A DNA stretch of 48,333 bases from JBBRHF01 sp038223055 (GTDB lineage: Bacteria > Actinomycetota > Actinomycetes > JACCUZ01), in NCBI GenBank assembly GCA_038223055.1, contig JBBRHF010000004.1, forward strand, positions 1 through 48,333. The letters run 5' to 3'. Position numbers and translations under genes: made by a program. Shown piece after piece: positions 29,134 to 35,801 of this stretch (position 1 is its first letter; each line of letters opens with the position of its first letter). The notes under the pieces are model-generated. The model saw only the letters and a list, made by a program, of their open reading frames with translations. It searched no databases and was not told where the DNA came from.

Positions 29134-29658
29134 GTGCGAAGCAGTCGAAAGAACCTCGGGCTCGTCGCAGCGGGGGTCATGGCCCTCGCGACGTTCTCCG
29201 CCTCGCCGGCCCTGGCCGACGGCGGTCACGAGCACAACAACCTTCTCAAGGCTGACCTCGTCGGGAGCAACCCCGCCCCGGCCAGCCCCACCATCGGCGG
29301 CATCGCGCCTGGCGGGGCACCGTGGGTCAACGCCGAGAGCACGGCCCGGGTCCGTGCGGACGGACAGATCACGGTACGCATCCGCGGCCTGGTCATCCCC
29401 ACCGCGCCGTTCAACGCCACCAACCCGGTCGCCAGCGCCGTCGCCACTCTGGTTTGTGGCAACGCCAAGCCGGCAGCGTCAGCATCCACGGCACCGTTCG
29501 CGCTCGACACGGCCGGCAACGGCCGCACCAAGGACATGATCACGGTCCCCATGCCGTGCATGGACCCGGTCGTTCTGATCCAGCCGGTCAGGAACGGTGC
29601 GATCGCGCCGGCCTACATCGCGGCCACGATGATGGACAGCGATCAAGACGACGACTGA
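29134..29658 (+). CDS. Secreted protein of unknown function
   Basis: A 174-residue exported protein. The signal peptide runs VRSSRKNLGLVAAGVMALATFSASPALA, with cleavage likely after ALA, followed by DGGHEHNN. The mature part is a beta-rich single domain with two Cys (LVCGNAK and PMPCMDP) that may form a disulfide, and an acidic Asp tail. I recognise it only as a type common in actinobacteria; function is not known. GTG 29134 follows GAAGGAG. It is transcribed away from the sigma factor gene, from which it is separated by 241 bp, and might be under its control. A terminator-like hairpin lies about 50 bp downstream. Confidence 0.75.
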   Translation: MRSSRKNLGLVAAGVMALATFSASPALADGGHEHNNLLKADLVGSNPAPASPTIGGIAPGGAPWVNAESTARVRADGQITVRIRGLVIPTAPFNATNPVASAVATLVCGNAKPAASASTAPFALDTAGNGRTKDMITVPMPCMDPVVLIQPVRNGAIAPAYIAATMMDSDQDDD

Positions 29659-29673
29659 TCAAGACGACGACTG
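29642..29673. repeat. 16-bp tandem duplication over a stop codon
   Basis: The unit GATCAAGACGACGACT occurs twice in a row; the first copy runs up to the stop of the secreted-protein gene and the second repeats the final codons after it. Confidence 0.9.
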
Positions 29674-29709
29674 AGGTCGTCCCCACAGATCGCTGGCCCT
29701 GCTAGGAAA

Positions 29710-29742
29710 CCCCCCCGCCCCGGCAGGGCCGGTGCGGGGGGG
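29710..29742. terminator. Hairpin between convergent genes
   Basis: A 9-bp GC stem (seven C, then GC, pairing with GCGGGGGGG) closes a 15-base loop; no U tract follows. It lies between the stops of the secreted-protein gene and the 11-mer-repeat protein and can serve both. Confidence 0.55.
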
Positions 29743-29801
29743 CGGCAGAGGGGGCATGTCCTCCGGTGGAGGACGCGCCCCCTCTGACTGTCCGGTTGCG
29801 C

Positions 29802-30647
29802 TCAGGCCGGGTCGATGCCGTCCTTGATCCGGCGAGCCTGCTCCGGGTCGATCTCCTCCGTAACCGAGCCGGCGGCGGACGCCGACTCGTCCGCAACATC
29901 GGCCAGGGCCTCGTCCGGGCTGGCACCTGCGGCGTCGGCGGCCAGGGAGTCGGCGGCCAGGGAGTCGGCGGCGAGCAGGTCACTTGCCGATGCCGCTGCC
30001 ACCGGACTCAAGGGCGCCGACGCGACCGGACTCGGCACCGGAACGCCCGCAGGGTGCAACGAGCCTGTCCCTGTCGAGGCCGTGGGGCGCCCGATCGGCG
30101 AGGCCCATGGCTCGGGCTCGTTGCCGGTGGACCCCACCCATGCCTTCCAGCCGGCCACGGCCGCCCCGATCACGCCGACGAGCAGGAGCAGTTTCCGGCC
30201 CCGACGGCGGTTGGGCTTTGGCGCCTCGATCTCGCCACGAAGTGCGGCAACCGCGGCCGCGCCCCGGGTCTTGGCCTCCCCGCGGACCGGCTCGCTGGCC
30301 GCCAGAGCCGCAGCGACGGCACCAGCGACCTTGGGGAGCACGTCTCCCTTGACCTTGCTGACGGCGGGCTCGACCTTGGGTGCTGCCCAGTCCAGGGCCG
30401 TTCCGACCCTGGGTGCGGCCCAGTCGCGGGTGGCCTCGACCCTTGGTGCCGCCCACTCAAGGGTGGCGTCGACCTTGGGTGCGGCCCAGTCGCGGGTGGC
30501 CCCGACCCTTGGTGCGGCCCACTCCAGGGTGGCGTCGACCCTGGGTGCGGCCCAGTCGCGGGCCTCCGACGCCACCGGAGCGACCCTAGCGTTTGCGCGT
30601 CGGGTGGTCCGCCGCGCTTCCTTGCGTAAAGTCGTCATGCGGGACAC
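29802..30647 (-). CDS. DUF5324-like membrane protein with 11-residue amphipathic repeats
   Basis: A 281-residue protein. After a basic N-terminus come six repeats of WAAPRVDATLE-type 11-mers (Trp at residues 32, 43, 54, 65, 76 and 87), then an Ala-rich helical region, one transmembrane segment (about 150-168, RKLLLLVGVIGAAVAGWKAWVG) and a Ser/Ala/Asp-rich tail with LAADSLAADS repeats. Eleven-residue periodicity predicts an amphipathic helix lying on a membrane. DUF5324-family proteins occur beside ppiA in actinobacteria; that assignment is from layout and context. GTG 30647 is selected because GGAGG is 6 bases upstream. It is divergent from ppiA. Confidence 0.75.
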   Translation of the reverse strand: MSRMTTLRKEARRTTRRANARVAPVASEARDWAAPRVDATLEWAAPRVGATRDWAAPKVDATLEWAAPRVEATRDWAAPRVGTALDWAAPKVEPAVSKVKGDVLPKVAGAVAAALAASEPVRGEAKTRGAAAVAALRGEIEAPKPNRRRGRKLLLLVGVIGAAVAGWKAWVGSTGNEPEPWASPIGRPTASTGTGSLHPAGVPVPSPVASAPLSPVAAASASDLLAADSLAADSLAADAAGASPDEALADVADESASAAGSVTEEIDPEQARRIKDGIDPA

Positions 30648-30827
30648 AAAAGACCTCCGGGTCACCATTGAGTGGTCGAGCGAGTATTCACCTCTCCTGC
30701 CCCAGCCTTGCCTGCAGGAAACCGGAGGTCAACTAGCGGGCGGGTGAGACCTCGATCACCACGGCGGCACCCGCGCCGGCGTGCGAGGATGGCGGTTCCC
30801 CACCCGACGTACGAAAGGGCCCCGCTC

Positions 30828-31358
30828 GTGACCGAGGAGCATTATGCCACGCTCAAAACCAACCGTGGCGACATCGTGATCAAGCTGTTCCCCGACCATG
30901 CGCCCAAGACGGTGGCGACCTTCACCGGGCTGGCTGAGGGGTCCCGGGAGTGGGTCGATCCTCGCACCGGAGCCAAGAGCAACGCCAAGCTCTACGACGG
31001 CACGATCTTCCATCGGGTGATCCGCGGGTTCATGATCCAAGGCGGTGACCCGCTCGGCACCGGCACCGGCGGTCCGGGATTCCGCTTCGCCGATGAATTC
31101 CACCCCGAGCTGGTGTTCGACCGGCCCTACCTGCTCGCGATGGCCAATGCCGGACCGGGGACCAACGGGTCCCAGTTCTTCATCACCGTGGGGCCAACCC
31201 CCCACCTCAACCGCAAGCACACGATCTTCGGCGAGGTCGCCGACGGCCCCAGCCGCGAGGTGGTGGACGCGATCGCCAGCACCGCGACCGGGCCGATGGA
31301 CCGGCCCACCGACGACGTCGTCATCGCCGCCGTTGAGCTCGAGCGCCGAGAGGCCTGA
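30828..31358 (+). CDS. ppiA: Peptidyl-prolyl cis-trans isomerase, cyclophilin type
   Basis: A 176-residue cytoplasmic cyclophilin. LKTNRGDIVIKLFPDHAPKTVATF starts the barrel; YDGTIFHRVIRGFMIQGGDPLGTGTGGPG carries the catalytic Arg (FHRVI) and the substrate-binding Phe/Met/Gln, and LLAMANAGPGTNGSQFFIT and HTIFGEVADG complete the active site. No signal peptide with the start GTG 30828 (GAAAGGG 8 bases upstream); ATG 30789 in the same frame would add 13 residues. Rhomboid begins 10 bases after its stop, so the two form an operon. Confidence 0.95.
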   Translation: MTEEHYATLKTNRGDIVIKLFPDHAPKTVATFTGLAEGSREWVDPRTGAKSNAKLYDGTIFHRVIRGFMIQGGDPLGTGTGGPGFRFADEFHPELVFDRPYLLAMANAGPGTNGSQFFITVGPTPHLNRKHTIFGEVADGPSREVVDAIASTATGPMDRPTDDVVIAAVELERREA

Positions 31359-31367
31359 CCGACTCAC

Positions 31368-32255
31368 GTGAGCGAACACCCCCCGGCCGGCCGGCCGGAC
31401 GCCGGAACGCAGGACACCGCCACGTGCTACCGCCATCCGGAGCGGGAGGCGCACATCCGCTGCGTTCGGTGCAACCGGCGGATCTGCCCCGACTGCATGA
31501 TCGATGCCTCGGTCGGCTTCCAGTGCCCCGAGTGCGTGCGGGAGGGCAGCAAGAACGTCCGCCAGGCCCGTACGACGTTCGGCGGGCGGGTCCTCGATGA
31601 CGCGGGCTATGTCACCAAGATCCTGATCGGGCTCAACGTCGTGGCGTTCATCGCGCAGCGAGCGGTGGGCGACAGCCTGCAGCACCAGTTCTGGCTGATC
31701 GGCGGCCCTGCCCTGGACCCGCTGCTGGGCCAGCCCGTGGGCGTGGCCGACGGTGAGTACTACCGGCTGCTCACCGCCGCGTTCTTGCATGGCAGCGTCC
31801 TGCACCTGGGCCTGAACATGTACGCGTTGTATCTGTTCGGCCCGCTGATCGAGCGCGCCTTCGGCCGGCTGCGCTTCACGGCGATCTACCTGGTGTCGGC
31901 CCTCGGGGGCACCGCGGCGTCCTACGCCTTCAACAGCCCGTTCGGGCCTTCACTCGGCGCCTCGGGCGCGGTCTTCGGACTGATGGGCGCGCTGCTGGTG
32001 GTCGGGCGGCGCCTCGGCACCGACCCCCGCGCGGTGCTCGCCCTGCTCGCCATCAACTTCGCGTTCGGAGTCTTCGCTCAGGGCAGCATCGATTGGCGCG
32101 CCCACGTCGGCGGCCTCGTGGCCGGCGCCGTGGTCGCGCTGCTGCTGTCCTACGCGCCGAAGGCCGGGCGCAACGCCGTACAGGCCCTCGGGGTCATCGC
32201 TGTGCTCGGGGCCATCGCCGCGCTGGTGGTCTGGCGCACGATCAGCCTCGGCTGA
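31368..32255 (+). CDS. Rhomboid family intramembrane serine protease with zinc-finger N-terminus
   Basis: A 295-residue membrane protease that cleaves transmembrane segments. Residues 18-57 form a B-box-like zinc-binding cluster (CYRHPEREAHIRCVRCNRRIC...CPEC). The rhomboid domain follows: HLGLNMYALYLFGPLIER (His146, Asn150), the catalytic Ser199 in GASGAVFG and His246 in HVGGLVAG. Six or seven helices are predicted. The substrate is unknown. GTG 31368 sits on a TCACGTGA palindrome, which is not a full parS. Small GGCTGACTC repeats surround the stop. Confidence 0.92.
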   Translation: MSEHPPAGRPDAGTQDTATCYRHPEREAHIRCVRCNRRICPDCMIDASVGFQCPECVREGSKNVRQARTTFGGRVLDDAGYVTKILIGLNVVAFIAQRAVGDSLQHQFWLIGGPALDPLLGQPVGVADGEYYRLLTAAFLHGSVLHLGLNMYALYLFGPLIERAFGRLRFTAIYLVSALGGTAASYAFNSPFGPSLGASGAVFGLMGALLVVGRRLGTDPRAVLALLAINFAFGVFAQGSIDWRAHVGGLVAGAVVALLLSYAPKAGRNAVQALGVIAVLGAIAALVVWRTISLG

Positions 32256-32291
32256 CTCGGCTGACTCGGCTGAGCCGGCGGCCGCTGCCCG

Positions 32292-32338
32292 TTGTCCACA
32301 CTGGGGATAACCGGTGTGGATGACTTACACAGCTGTGT
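32292..32338. promoter_or_regulatory. DnaA-box cluster and palindrome outside oriC
   Basis: A perfect DnaA box TTGTCCACA (32292-32300), TGGGGATAA (32302-32310) and TGTGGATGA (32315-32323) lie within 32 bp, followed by the palindrome ACACAGCTGTGT (32327-32338). The cluster is in the 127-bp gap between convergent rhomboid and crgA, so it is unlikely to be a promoter. It is about 15 kb from oriC. Confidence 0.7.
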
Positions 32339-32382
32339 TTACCCAGGTCCGCGGCGCTGGCCACATGGTGTTGGTACGGCGG

Positions 32383-32634
32383 TCACTTCCAGCGGGTGGA
32401 CAGTCCGAAACCCACACAGATCAGTCCGAAGCCGATGGCCATGTTGTAGTTGCCGATGCTGCCGATCGGATAGTCCTGCTGGGTGATGTAGTAGGTCACG
32501 ACCCAGAGCAGCCCGACGATGAAGCAGGCAATCATCAGCGGCACGAGCCACCGGGGGCTACCCAGCCGGACTGCGTTGCTCCGCTGCGAGGGCGGGGTGA
32601 AGGCGGTTCGGCGGCGGATGGGGGACTTGGGCAC
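32383..32634 (-). CDS. crgA: Cell-division protein CrgA
   Basis: An 83-residue membrane protein with two helices (WLVPLMIACFIVGLLWVVTYYI and YNMAIGFGLICVGFGLSTRWK). CrgA recruits or stabilises PBPs and FtsZ-ring components at the actinobacterial septum. Its neighbourhood with the pknB cluster, PBP and RodA genes fits. ATG 32634 is preceded by AAAGGAG (32643-32649 on the plus strand as CTCCTTT). Confidence 0.96.
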   Translation of the reverse strand: MPKSPIRRRTAFTPPSQRSNAVRLGSPRWLVPLMIACFIVGLLWVVTYYITQQDYPIGSIGNYNMAIGFGLICVGFGLSTRWK

Positions 32635-32713
32635 GGAGCGACTCCTTTGTGGCGGTCTCGTCGGCTAGCGTAGACCGCATCACCAGCGCAGTCGGACCGA
32701 TTCGCTCGCCTGC

Positions 32714-32760
32714 CCGACTCCGTGCCCAAGCAACCCCGACTCCGTGCCCAAGCAACCCCG
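32714..32760. repeat. 22-bp tandem duplication upstream of the DUF881 gene
   Basis: The unit CGACTCCGTGCCCAAGCAACCC occurs twice in a row just before the ribosome binding site of the DUF881 gene, in the crgA/DUF881 divergent promoter region. Confidence 0.85.
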
Positions 32761-32774
32761 TGGAGGTCAGCGCC

Positions 32775-33509
32775 ATGCCGGCCGCACCCGCGCTGTGGCG
32801 CCTCGTGGTTCCGATGGTCTTCGTGCTGGCCGGTGTGCTCTTCGCGGCGAGTGCCGGCGCGGCCAGGGGTGGGGACCTGCGTGGCGGCGCCAGGAGCGAC
32901 CTGCCGAGCCTGATCCGGGCCGAGCAACGTCGCGCCGACGGGGACACCCGCCGGGTCGAGGCGCTGCGCGCCGAGGTCGATGCCGGGACCCGGGTCGCCG
33001 CCCGGGCCGACGGCCGGGTCGCGGCGCAAGTCCAGCGCACCGCCGGTCTGCGTTTCGCTGCCGGCATGGGTGCCCTGCGCGGACCCGGGCTCTCCGTCAC
33101 CCTGAACGACGCTCCCCGTGCGGCCGACCGGCTGCTGCCCAAGGGGACCACACCTGATGACCTGGTCGTCCACCAGCAGGACGTGCAGGCCGTGGTCAAC
33201 GCGCTGTGGGCCGGCGGTGCCGAGGCGATGCAGATCATGGACCAGCGGGTGATCTCGACCTCGGCCGTGCGGTGCGTCGGGAACACCCTGATCCTGCAGG
33301 GCCGCGTCTACTCCCCGCCCTACGTCGTCGCGGCGATCGGTGACCCCGATCGGCTCGGTGCCGCGCTGAACCGGTCGGAGAACGTGCAGCTGTTCCGCTA
33401 CTACGCCGACCACGACGGTCTGATCTACCGCGTGGCCGACCACGCCGACCTGCGGGTCGCGGGTTACCAGGGGTCGCTTCGCCTGCTGCACGCCCTGGCG
33501 GGCGCGTGA
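32775..33509 (+). CDS. DUF881 family protein
   Basis: A 244-residue protein with an N-terminal signal anchor (LWRLVVPMVFVLAGVLFAASAGA), a coiled-coil-like Arg/Glu/Ala stretch (IRAEQRRADGDTRRVEALRAEVDAG), and the DUF881 domain (GPGLSVTLNDAPRA, DLVVHQQDVQAVVNALWAGGAEAMQIMDQRV and YSPPYVVAAIGD). DUF881 proteins occur next to crgA or sbp in Gram-positive bacteria and are probably linked to division; the precise role is not known. ATG 32775 is 8 bases after GGAGG. Its stop overlaps the sortase start (GTGA). Confidence 0.9.
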   Translation: MPAAPALWRLVVPMVFVLAGVLFAASAGAARGGDLRGGARSDLPSLIRAEQRRADGDTRRVEALRAEVDAGTRVAARADGRVAAQVQRTAGLRFAAGMGALRGPGLSVTLNDAPRAADRLLPKGTTPDDLVVHQQDVQAVVNALWAGGAEAMQIMDQRVISTSAVRCVGNTLILQGRVYSPPYVVAAIGDPDRLGAALNRSENVQLFRYYADHDGLIYRVADHADLRVAGYQGSLRLLHALAGA

Positions 33510-34204
33510 ACCTCGTCCGGACGCTGGTCCGCACTGTCGGTGAGCTGTTCGTCACGGCGGGGGTGGTGCTCCTGCTGTTTTGCGCCTACCAGTTGTTCTG
33601 GACCAATGTGCAGGCCGACCAGGCTCAGCACCGGATCGCCGACCAGCTGACCCGGACCTGGCAGCGGCCCGGGCCTGAGCCAACTCCCGCGCCGGGCAGC
33701 ACGGCGACTCCGGCCCCGGCGCGCGTCGACTTCGGCAAGGGCTTCGCCTTCTTGCGCATCCCGCGGCTGGGGAAGTCGTTCACCGTGCCGGTCCTCGAGG
33801 GTGTCCGCACGTCCGACCTCGCCCGCGGTGTCGGCCACTACCCCAAGACTGCCGCTCCCGGGGAGGTCGGCAACTTTTCCGTCGCCGGGCACCGGGCCAC
33901 CCACGGCGAGCCGTTCCGCAACCTGGACCGGATGCGCGCGGGCGACTCGGTCGTGGTGGAGACCCGCACCACGTGGTTCACCTACGTCGTGGACAAGACC
34001 CAGATCGTCCTGCCCAGCGACGTGTGGGTCATCGACCCGGTGCCCGGGCATCCCTCGACCCGGCCCACCCGACGGCTGCTGACCCTCACAACCTGCAACC
34101 CGCGCTGGGCATCCACCCATCGGCTGATCATCTTCACCCACCTGTCGGATGCTCGCCCCAAGACCGAGGGCTCCCCGCCCGCTCTGCTCGCGAAGGGACG
34201 GTAG
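33506..34204 (+). CDS. srtE: Class E sortase
   Basis: A 232-residue membrane-anchored transpeptidase. One transmembrane segment (VGELFVTAGVVLLLFCAYQLFW, residues 11-32) is followed by a Pro-rich linker and the sortase domain: His129 in VAGHRATHGEPF, Cys197 in LTTCNPRW and Arg206 in STHRLI form the catalytic set. Class E sortases usually process LAxTG-type motifs to attach proteins to peptidoglycan. No clear sorting signal is visible in the proteins encoded in this window, so its substrates lie elsewhere. Confidence 0.93.
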   Translation: MNLVRTLVRTVGELFVTAGVVLLLFCAYQLFWTNVQADQAQHRIADQLTRTWQRPGPEPTPAPGSTATPAPARVDFGKGFAFLRIPRLGKSFTVPVLEGVRTSDLARGVGHYPKTAAPGEVGNFSVAGHRATHGEPFRNLDRMRAGDSVVVETRTTWFTYVVDKTQIVLPSDVWVIDPVPGHPSTRPTRRLLTLTTCNPRWASTHRLIIFTHLSDARPKTEGSPPALLAKGR

Positions 34205-34363
34205 ATGTACGCCTGGATCTGGCGCCGCCTGCCCGGCCCCCTGACCGTGCGGCTGCTGGTCGCGACGCTGCTTGCGGCCGGCGTCGTTCTGTTCCTCTTT
34301 GTCGTCGCCTTCCCGTGGGCCGAGGGATCGCTCCCCTTCCTCAAGGTGACGGTCGACCAGTGA
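34205..34363 (+). CDS. Small single-pass membrane protein
   Basis: A 52-residue protein, MYAWIWRRLPGPLTVRLL at the start, with one hydrophobic helix (VATLLAAGVVLFLFVVAFPW, residues 19-38) and an acidic end (AEGSLPFLKVTVDQ). Its ATG directly follows the sortase stop and its stop overlaps the next gene as GTGA, which supports translation. Similar tiny proteins lie between sortase and trpG in other actinobacteria; function unknown. Confidence 0.85.
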   Translation: MYAWIWRRLPGPLTVRLLVATLLAAGVVLFLFVVAFPWAEGSLPFLKVTVDQ

Positions 34364-35007
34364 GCTCCGCCGCGGCGCCGGGTCCCCGCATCCTGGTCGT
34401 CGACAACTACGACAGCTTCGTGTTCAACCTCGTTCAATACCTCGCCCAGCTCGGCGCCACCTGCGAGGTCCGCCGCAATGACGAGGTGACGGTTTCGGAC
34501 GCGCTGGGCTACGACGGGGTGCTGCTCAGCCCCGGCCCGGGCAGGCCGGAGAAGGCTGGAGCCTGCATCGAGCTGGTGCGCGCCTGTGCCGGCGCGATCC
34601 CCCTGCTGGGTGTCTGCCTGGGGCACCAGGCGATCGGCGTCGCCTACGGAGCGACGGTGTCGCGGGCCCCCGAGTTGCTGCACGGCAAGACCAGTCGGAT
34701 CGTGCACGAGGGGGCGGGCGTGCTCAACGGTCTGCCGTCGCCGTTCACCGCGACGCGCTACCACTCGCTCGCGGTCGAGTCGGACTCGGTGCCCGACACC
34801 CTTGAGGTCACCGCCCGGACTGACGGCGGGGTCATCATGGCGATGCGCCATCGCGAGGTCGCCGTCGAGGGCGTCCAGTTCCACCCCGAGTCGGTGCTGA
34901 CCGAGGGTGGTCATCAGTTGCTGGCCAACTGGCTGGTCATCTGCGGCGACCCGGGTGCGCCGGCCCGGGCGGTCGGGCTGTCCCCCGTCGTCGGTCGCGA
35001 CGGCTAA
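34360..35007 (+). CDS. trpG: Glutamine amidotransferase, anthranilate/aminodeoxychorismate synthase component II
   Basis: A 215-residue class I glutaminase that supplies ammonia to a chorismate-using partner in tryptophan or folate synthesis. The motifs are ILVVDNYDSFVFNLVQYL, LLSPGPGRPEKAG, the catalytic Cys in LLGVCLGHQAIGVAYG, and His/Glu in VEGVQFHPESVLTEGG. Sequence alone does not separate TrpG from PabA, and the partner gene is not in the window, so the symbol is provisional. GTG 34360 overlaps the preceding small gene by 4 bases. A strong hairpin follows. Confidence 0.85.
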   Translation: MSSAAAPGPRILVVDNYDSFVFNLVQYLAQLGATCEVRRNDEVTVSDALGYDGVLLSPGPGRPEKAGACIELVRACAGAIPLLGVCLGHQAIGVAYGATVSRAPELLHGKTSRIVHEGAGVLNGLPSPFTATRYHSLAVESDSVPDTLEVTARTDGGVIMAMRHREVAVEGVQFHPESVLTEGGHQLLANWLVICGDPGAPARAVGLSPVVGRDG

Positions 35008-35032
35008 ACGTTTGCCTGACTGGACCAAACGC

Positions 35033-35072
35033 GACCGGCCCGCAGTGCCGTCGAGGGCGCTGCGGGCCGGTC
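35033..35072. terminator. Strong bidirectional hairpin after trpG
   Basis: GACCGGCCCGCAG pairs perfectly with CTGCGGGCCGGTC (13 bp) around a 14-base loop, followed by GTGTTCTTGTC. It sits between the convergent trpG and the four-helix membrane protein gene. Confidence 0.85.
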
Positions 35073-35090
35073 CCGTGTTCTTGTCGTTCG

Positions 35091-35120
35091 GACTGCTTCA
35101 GACTGGTTCAGACTGGTTCA
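35091..35120. repeat. 10-bp tandem repeat
   Basis: Three consecutive copies of GACTGGTTCA (the first with one change) next to the hairpin, at the 3' end of the membrane protein gene. Confidence 0.9.
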
Positions 35121-35130
35121 GAAGGCAGCC

Positions 35131-35775
35131 TCAGACCGTGGCCGGGTTGGCCGTGGTGGCGGCGTCGGACCTGACCCGCGGGCCGTCGGCAACCTCGCCA
35201 TCCTGCTGCGTGGTCTCCGCCGGCGGCGCGATCGACCGGATCAGCCACAGCACCGGCACCGACGCTTCGGCGAAGGCGGCGATGACCTTGGTCGTGAACC
35301 ACTCCTGCTCGTTGATCGAGGGGAACGGGCCCACCTGCGGGACGGGCAGGTAGACGCTGGCGAGGACGGCGCCCAGTCCGCTGACCGACAGCACGACCGC
35401 AACCAGCCAGACGTGCTTGTTGCTGGTCAACATGGCGACGGCCAGCAGAGCGCTGATCACCGCAGTCGCGGCGAACAGCTGGCCCTGGGAGAGCACCGAT
35501 CCGCCGATACCGAGCTGGATCGCCAGCTTGGCGTGGATGACCGACGACACCGCCAGCGCGAGTGCGGCGAGCAGTCGGGCTGCGAGCAGCGCCCGCGGGT
35601 CACCCGCCGGCCGCTGGGATGGCTGCGACTCGTCGCCCGGCTCGACGTACGACGGGGTGTCGCTCGACGGCTCAGACTGGTCGATCGACGGCTCGGACCG
35701 GTGGACCGAAAGCTCACGTTCCCGGACGGGGACGTTGATGATCTCTGTCTCTTGGTGTTCGGGGTGCTCTGTCAC
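35131..35775 (-). CDS. Four-helix membrane protein downstream of the cupredoxin array
   Basis: A 214-residue protein with an acidic, polar N-terminus of about 60 residues (repeats RSEPSIDQSEPSSD), then four predicted transmembrane helices: AARLLAALALAVSSVIHAKLAI, GQLFAATAVISALLAVAMLT, HVWLVAVVLSVSGLGAVLASVYL and VIAAFAEASVPVLWLIRSI, the third and fourth separated by an outer loop with PQVGPFPSINEQEW. I do not recognise the family with certainty. GTG 35775 is chosen for the AAGGAG 6 bases upstream; the ATG at 35805 overlaps the cupredoxin gene's stop. Close coupling suggests a shared job, perhaps as a membrane partner of the copper-binding array. Confidence 0.7.
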   Translation of the reverse strand: MTEHPEHQETEIINVPVRERELSVHRSEPSIDQSEPSSDTPSYVEPGDESQPSQRPAGDPRALLAARLLAALALAVSSVIHAKLAIQLGIGGSVLSQGQLFAATAVISALLAVAMLTSNKHVWLVAVVLSVSGLGAVLASVYLPVPQVGPFPSINEQEWFTTKVIAAFAEASVPVLWLIRSIAPPAETTQQDGEVADGPRVRSDAATTANPATV

Positions 35776-35801
35776 GGCTGTCTCCTTGCCGACGTGGTCG
35801 C

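Noticed and set aside
31364..31371. TCACGTGA palindrome at the rhomboid start resembling parS
   Set aside because: Only the 8-bp core matches; the flanking GTT/AAC needed for ParB binding are absent.
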